DNA from: Methylovulum sp.
Lineage (GTDB): Bacteria; Pseudomonadota; Gammaproteobacteria; Methylococcales; Methylomonadaceae
Reading direction: 5' to 3'
Length of the DNA stretch: 5,784 nucleotides
Assembly (NCBI GenBank): GCA_028713595.1
Contig: JAQTNZ010000192.1
Location: forward strand, 1 to 5,784
Of this stretch, positions 4,952 through 5,784 are shown one piece after another (position 1 is the first letter of the stretch; each line of letters begins with the position of its first letter). The position numbers and the translations under genes are program-made. Below the pieces are notes generated by a model. That model had not been told where the DNA came from, did no database searches, and saw only the letters and a list, made by a program, of their open reading frames with translations.

Positions 4952-5784
4952 TTAAACATCCAGATTAGTGACATCTAAAGCATTTTTGACGATAAAGTCA
5001 CGGCGTGGTTCCACGACATCACCCATCAGTGTAGTAAAGATTTCATCGGCGGCAATCGCATCTTCTATCCTGACCTGCAATAAACGGCGGTTATTGGCAT
5101 CCAACGTGGTTTCCCACAATTGTTCGGGGTTCATCTCACCCAAGCCTTTATAACGCTGGATATGCTGGCCTTTTTTCACTTCGCGCATCATCCAGTCAAA
5201 TGCTTGCTTAAAGCTGCTGACGGGCTGCTGACGTTCGCCCATTTTAATATAGGAGTGGCCGTTGAACAGGCCGGCGGTGTCTTCGGCATATTGCGCCATT
5301 TGCTTGTAGTCTTTGCTATTGAAAAAGCTTGCTGGCAAGACAAAGATTTTGCTGATGCCATGCAGACGCTTGCTGACCACCGCCGAAAATTCAGTGCCGC
5401 TTTTATAATCCAACTCCACCGAGAACACCGCCGTGCCCAAGCTCTCATTCAATTGCCGGATAATTGTGTCAAACCATGCCGTCAATCGTGGCAGGTCTTG
5501 TCTCAACGCTTCGTTGACCACGTCCATCGCCACCAATTGTTCCAAAAAGGCTTGGTCATAGCGTCTGAACAAACGGTTAATGGCGGTGACGATACTCACA
5601 TAGTCTTTCGCCAATTTTTCCAAACCGGTGCCTTGTATCGGTGGCGTGGATTCATCAGTAAACAGTTGTGCCTTATCCAAGGCCAATTGGATAAGATATT
5701 CGTTTAAGGCGGCATCGTCTTTGACATAATGCTCTTGCTTGCCTTTTTTGACTTTATATAAAGGTGGCTGGGCGATATAGATAT
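4952..5784 (-). CDS. gyrB: DNA gyrase subunit B, C-terminal part (cut by window edge)
   Basis: GyrB is the ATPase subunit of gyrase, which introduces negative supercoils with GyrA. The frame runs in from the right edge, and its last 276 residues are visible. They start with [17 protein letters not shown], the end of the TOPRIM region before the insert. The long insert characteristic of proteobacterial GyrB follows (about 33-190), then the conserved [18 protein letters not shown] (209-226), [17 protein letters not shown] (239-255) and VEPRRDFI (257-264). The end [10 protein letters not shown] is a typical GyrB C-terminus. The insert and the [15 protein letters not shown] block distinguish it from ParE. 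Roughly the first 530 residues, including the ATPase domain and the catalytic EGDSA region, lie outside the window. The frame is intact. lgt follows 2 nt downstream. Confidence 0.95.
   Translation of the reverse strand, partial: IYIAQPPLYKVKKGKQEHYVKDDAALNEYLIQLALDKAQLFTDESTPPIQGTGLEKLAKDYVSIVTAINRLFRRYDQAFLEQLVAMDVVNEALRQDLPRLTAWFDTIIRQLNESLGTAVFSVELDYKSGTEFSAVVSKRLHGISKIFVLPASFFNSKDYKQMAQYAEDTAGLFNGHSYIKMGERQQPVSSFKQAFDWMMREVKKGQHIQRYKGLGEMNPEQLWETTLDANNRRLLQVRIEDAIAADEIFTTLMGDVVEPRRDFIVKNALDVTNLDV

Overview
The window looks like a chromosomal segment of a gammaproteobacterium. The partial GyrB at the right edge carries the long insert typical of proteobacterial gyrase B, and Lgt has the gammaproteobacterial form. 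Base composition is moderate, with a very AT-rich island at about 3300-3560. The dispersed intergenic repeats (the GAGCTTGTCGAA/TTCGACAAGCTC palindrome, the GTAGGGACGTTGC hairpin and a GC-rich multi-hairpin element) are of kinds I associate with environmental gammaproteobacteria such as methanotrophic Methylococcales. That placement is a tentative inference, and no methane-oxidation gene is visible.

Layout, left to right. (1) The 5' end of an exported protein gene on the minus strand (1-223), cut by the window edge. (2) A roughly 400-bp divergent intergenic region (224-629) with three copies of a TTAGCGG motif. (3) A 741-codon plus-strand gene (630-2855) for a membrane protein fused to a spermidine-synthase-like domain. 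(4) A gene-free, repeat-dense stretch (2856-3550). It holds several hairpins, a GC-rich multi-hairpin repeat, a nested palindromic repeat and a 123-bp MITE-like element with perfect 18-bp terminal inverted repeats and a 6-bp target duplication. (5) A 39-codon minus-strand gene (3551-3670) for a small hydrophobic peptide, with a Shine-Dalgarno site and a well-formed sigma-54 promoter upstream. (6) A poorly explained stretch (3760-4163) with one weak plus-strand ORF and a 14-bp-stem hairpin. (7) lgt (4164-4949) and the 3' part of gyrB (4952-5784, running off the right edge), on the minus strand only 2 nt apart.

The two conserved right-hand genes are housekeeping: gyrB (DNA supercoiling) and lgt (first step of lipoprotein maturation), probably co-transcribed and translationally coupled. 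The fused transporter/spermidine-synthase-like protein belongs to a widespread family without an established physiological role. The parts most worth a second look are the sigma-54-preceded micropeptide and the MITE-like element lying 40 bp beyond its stop codon. I see no multi-gene novel system in this window.
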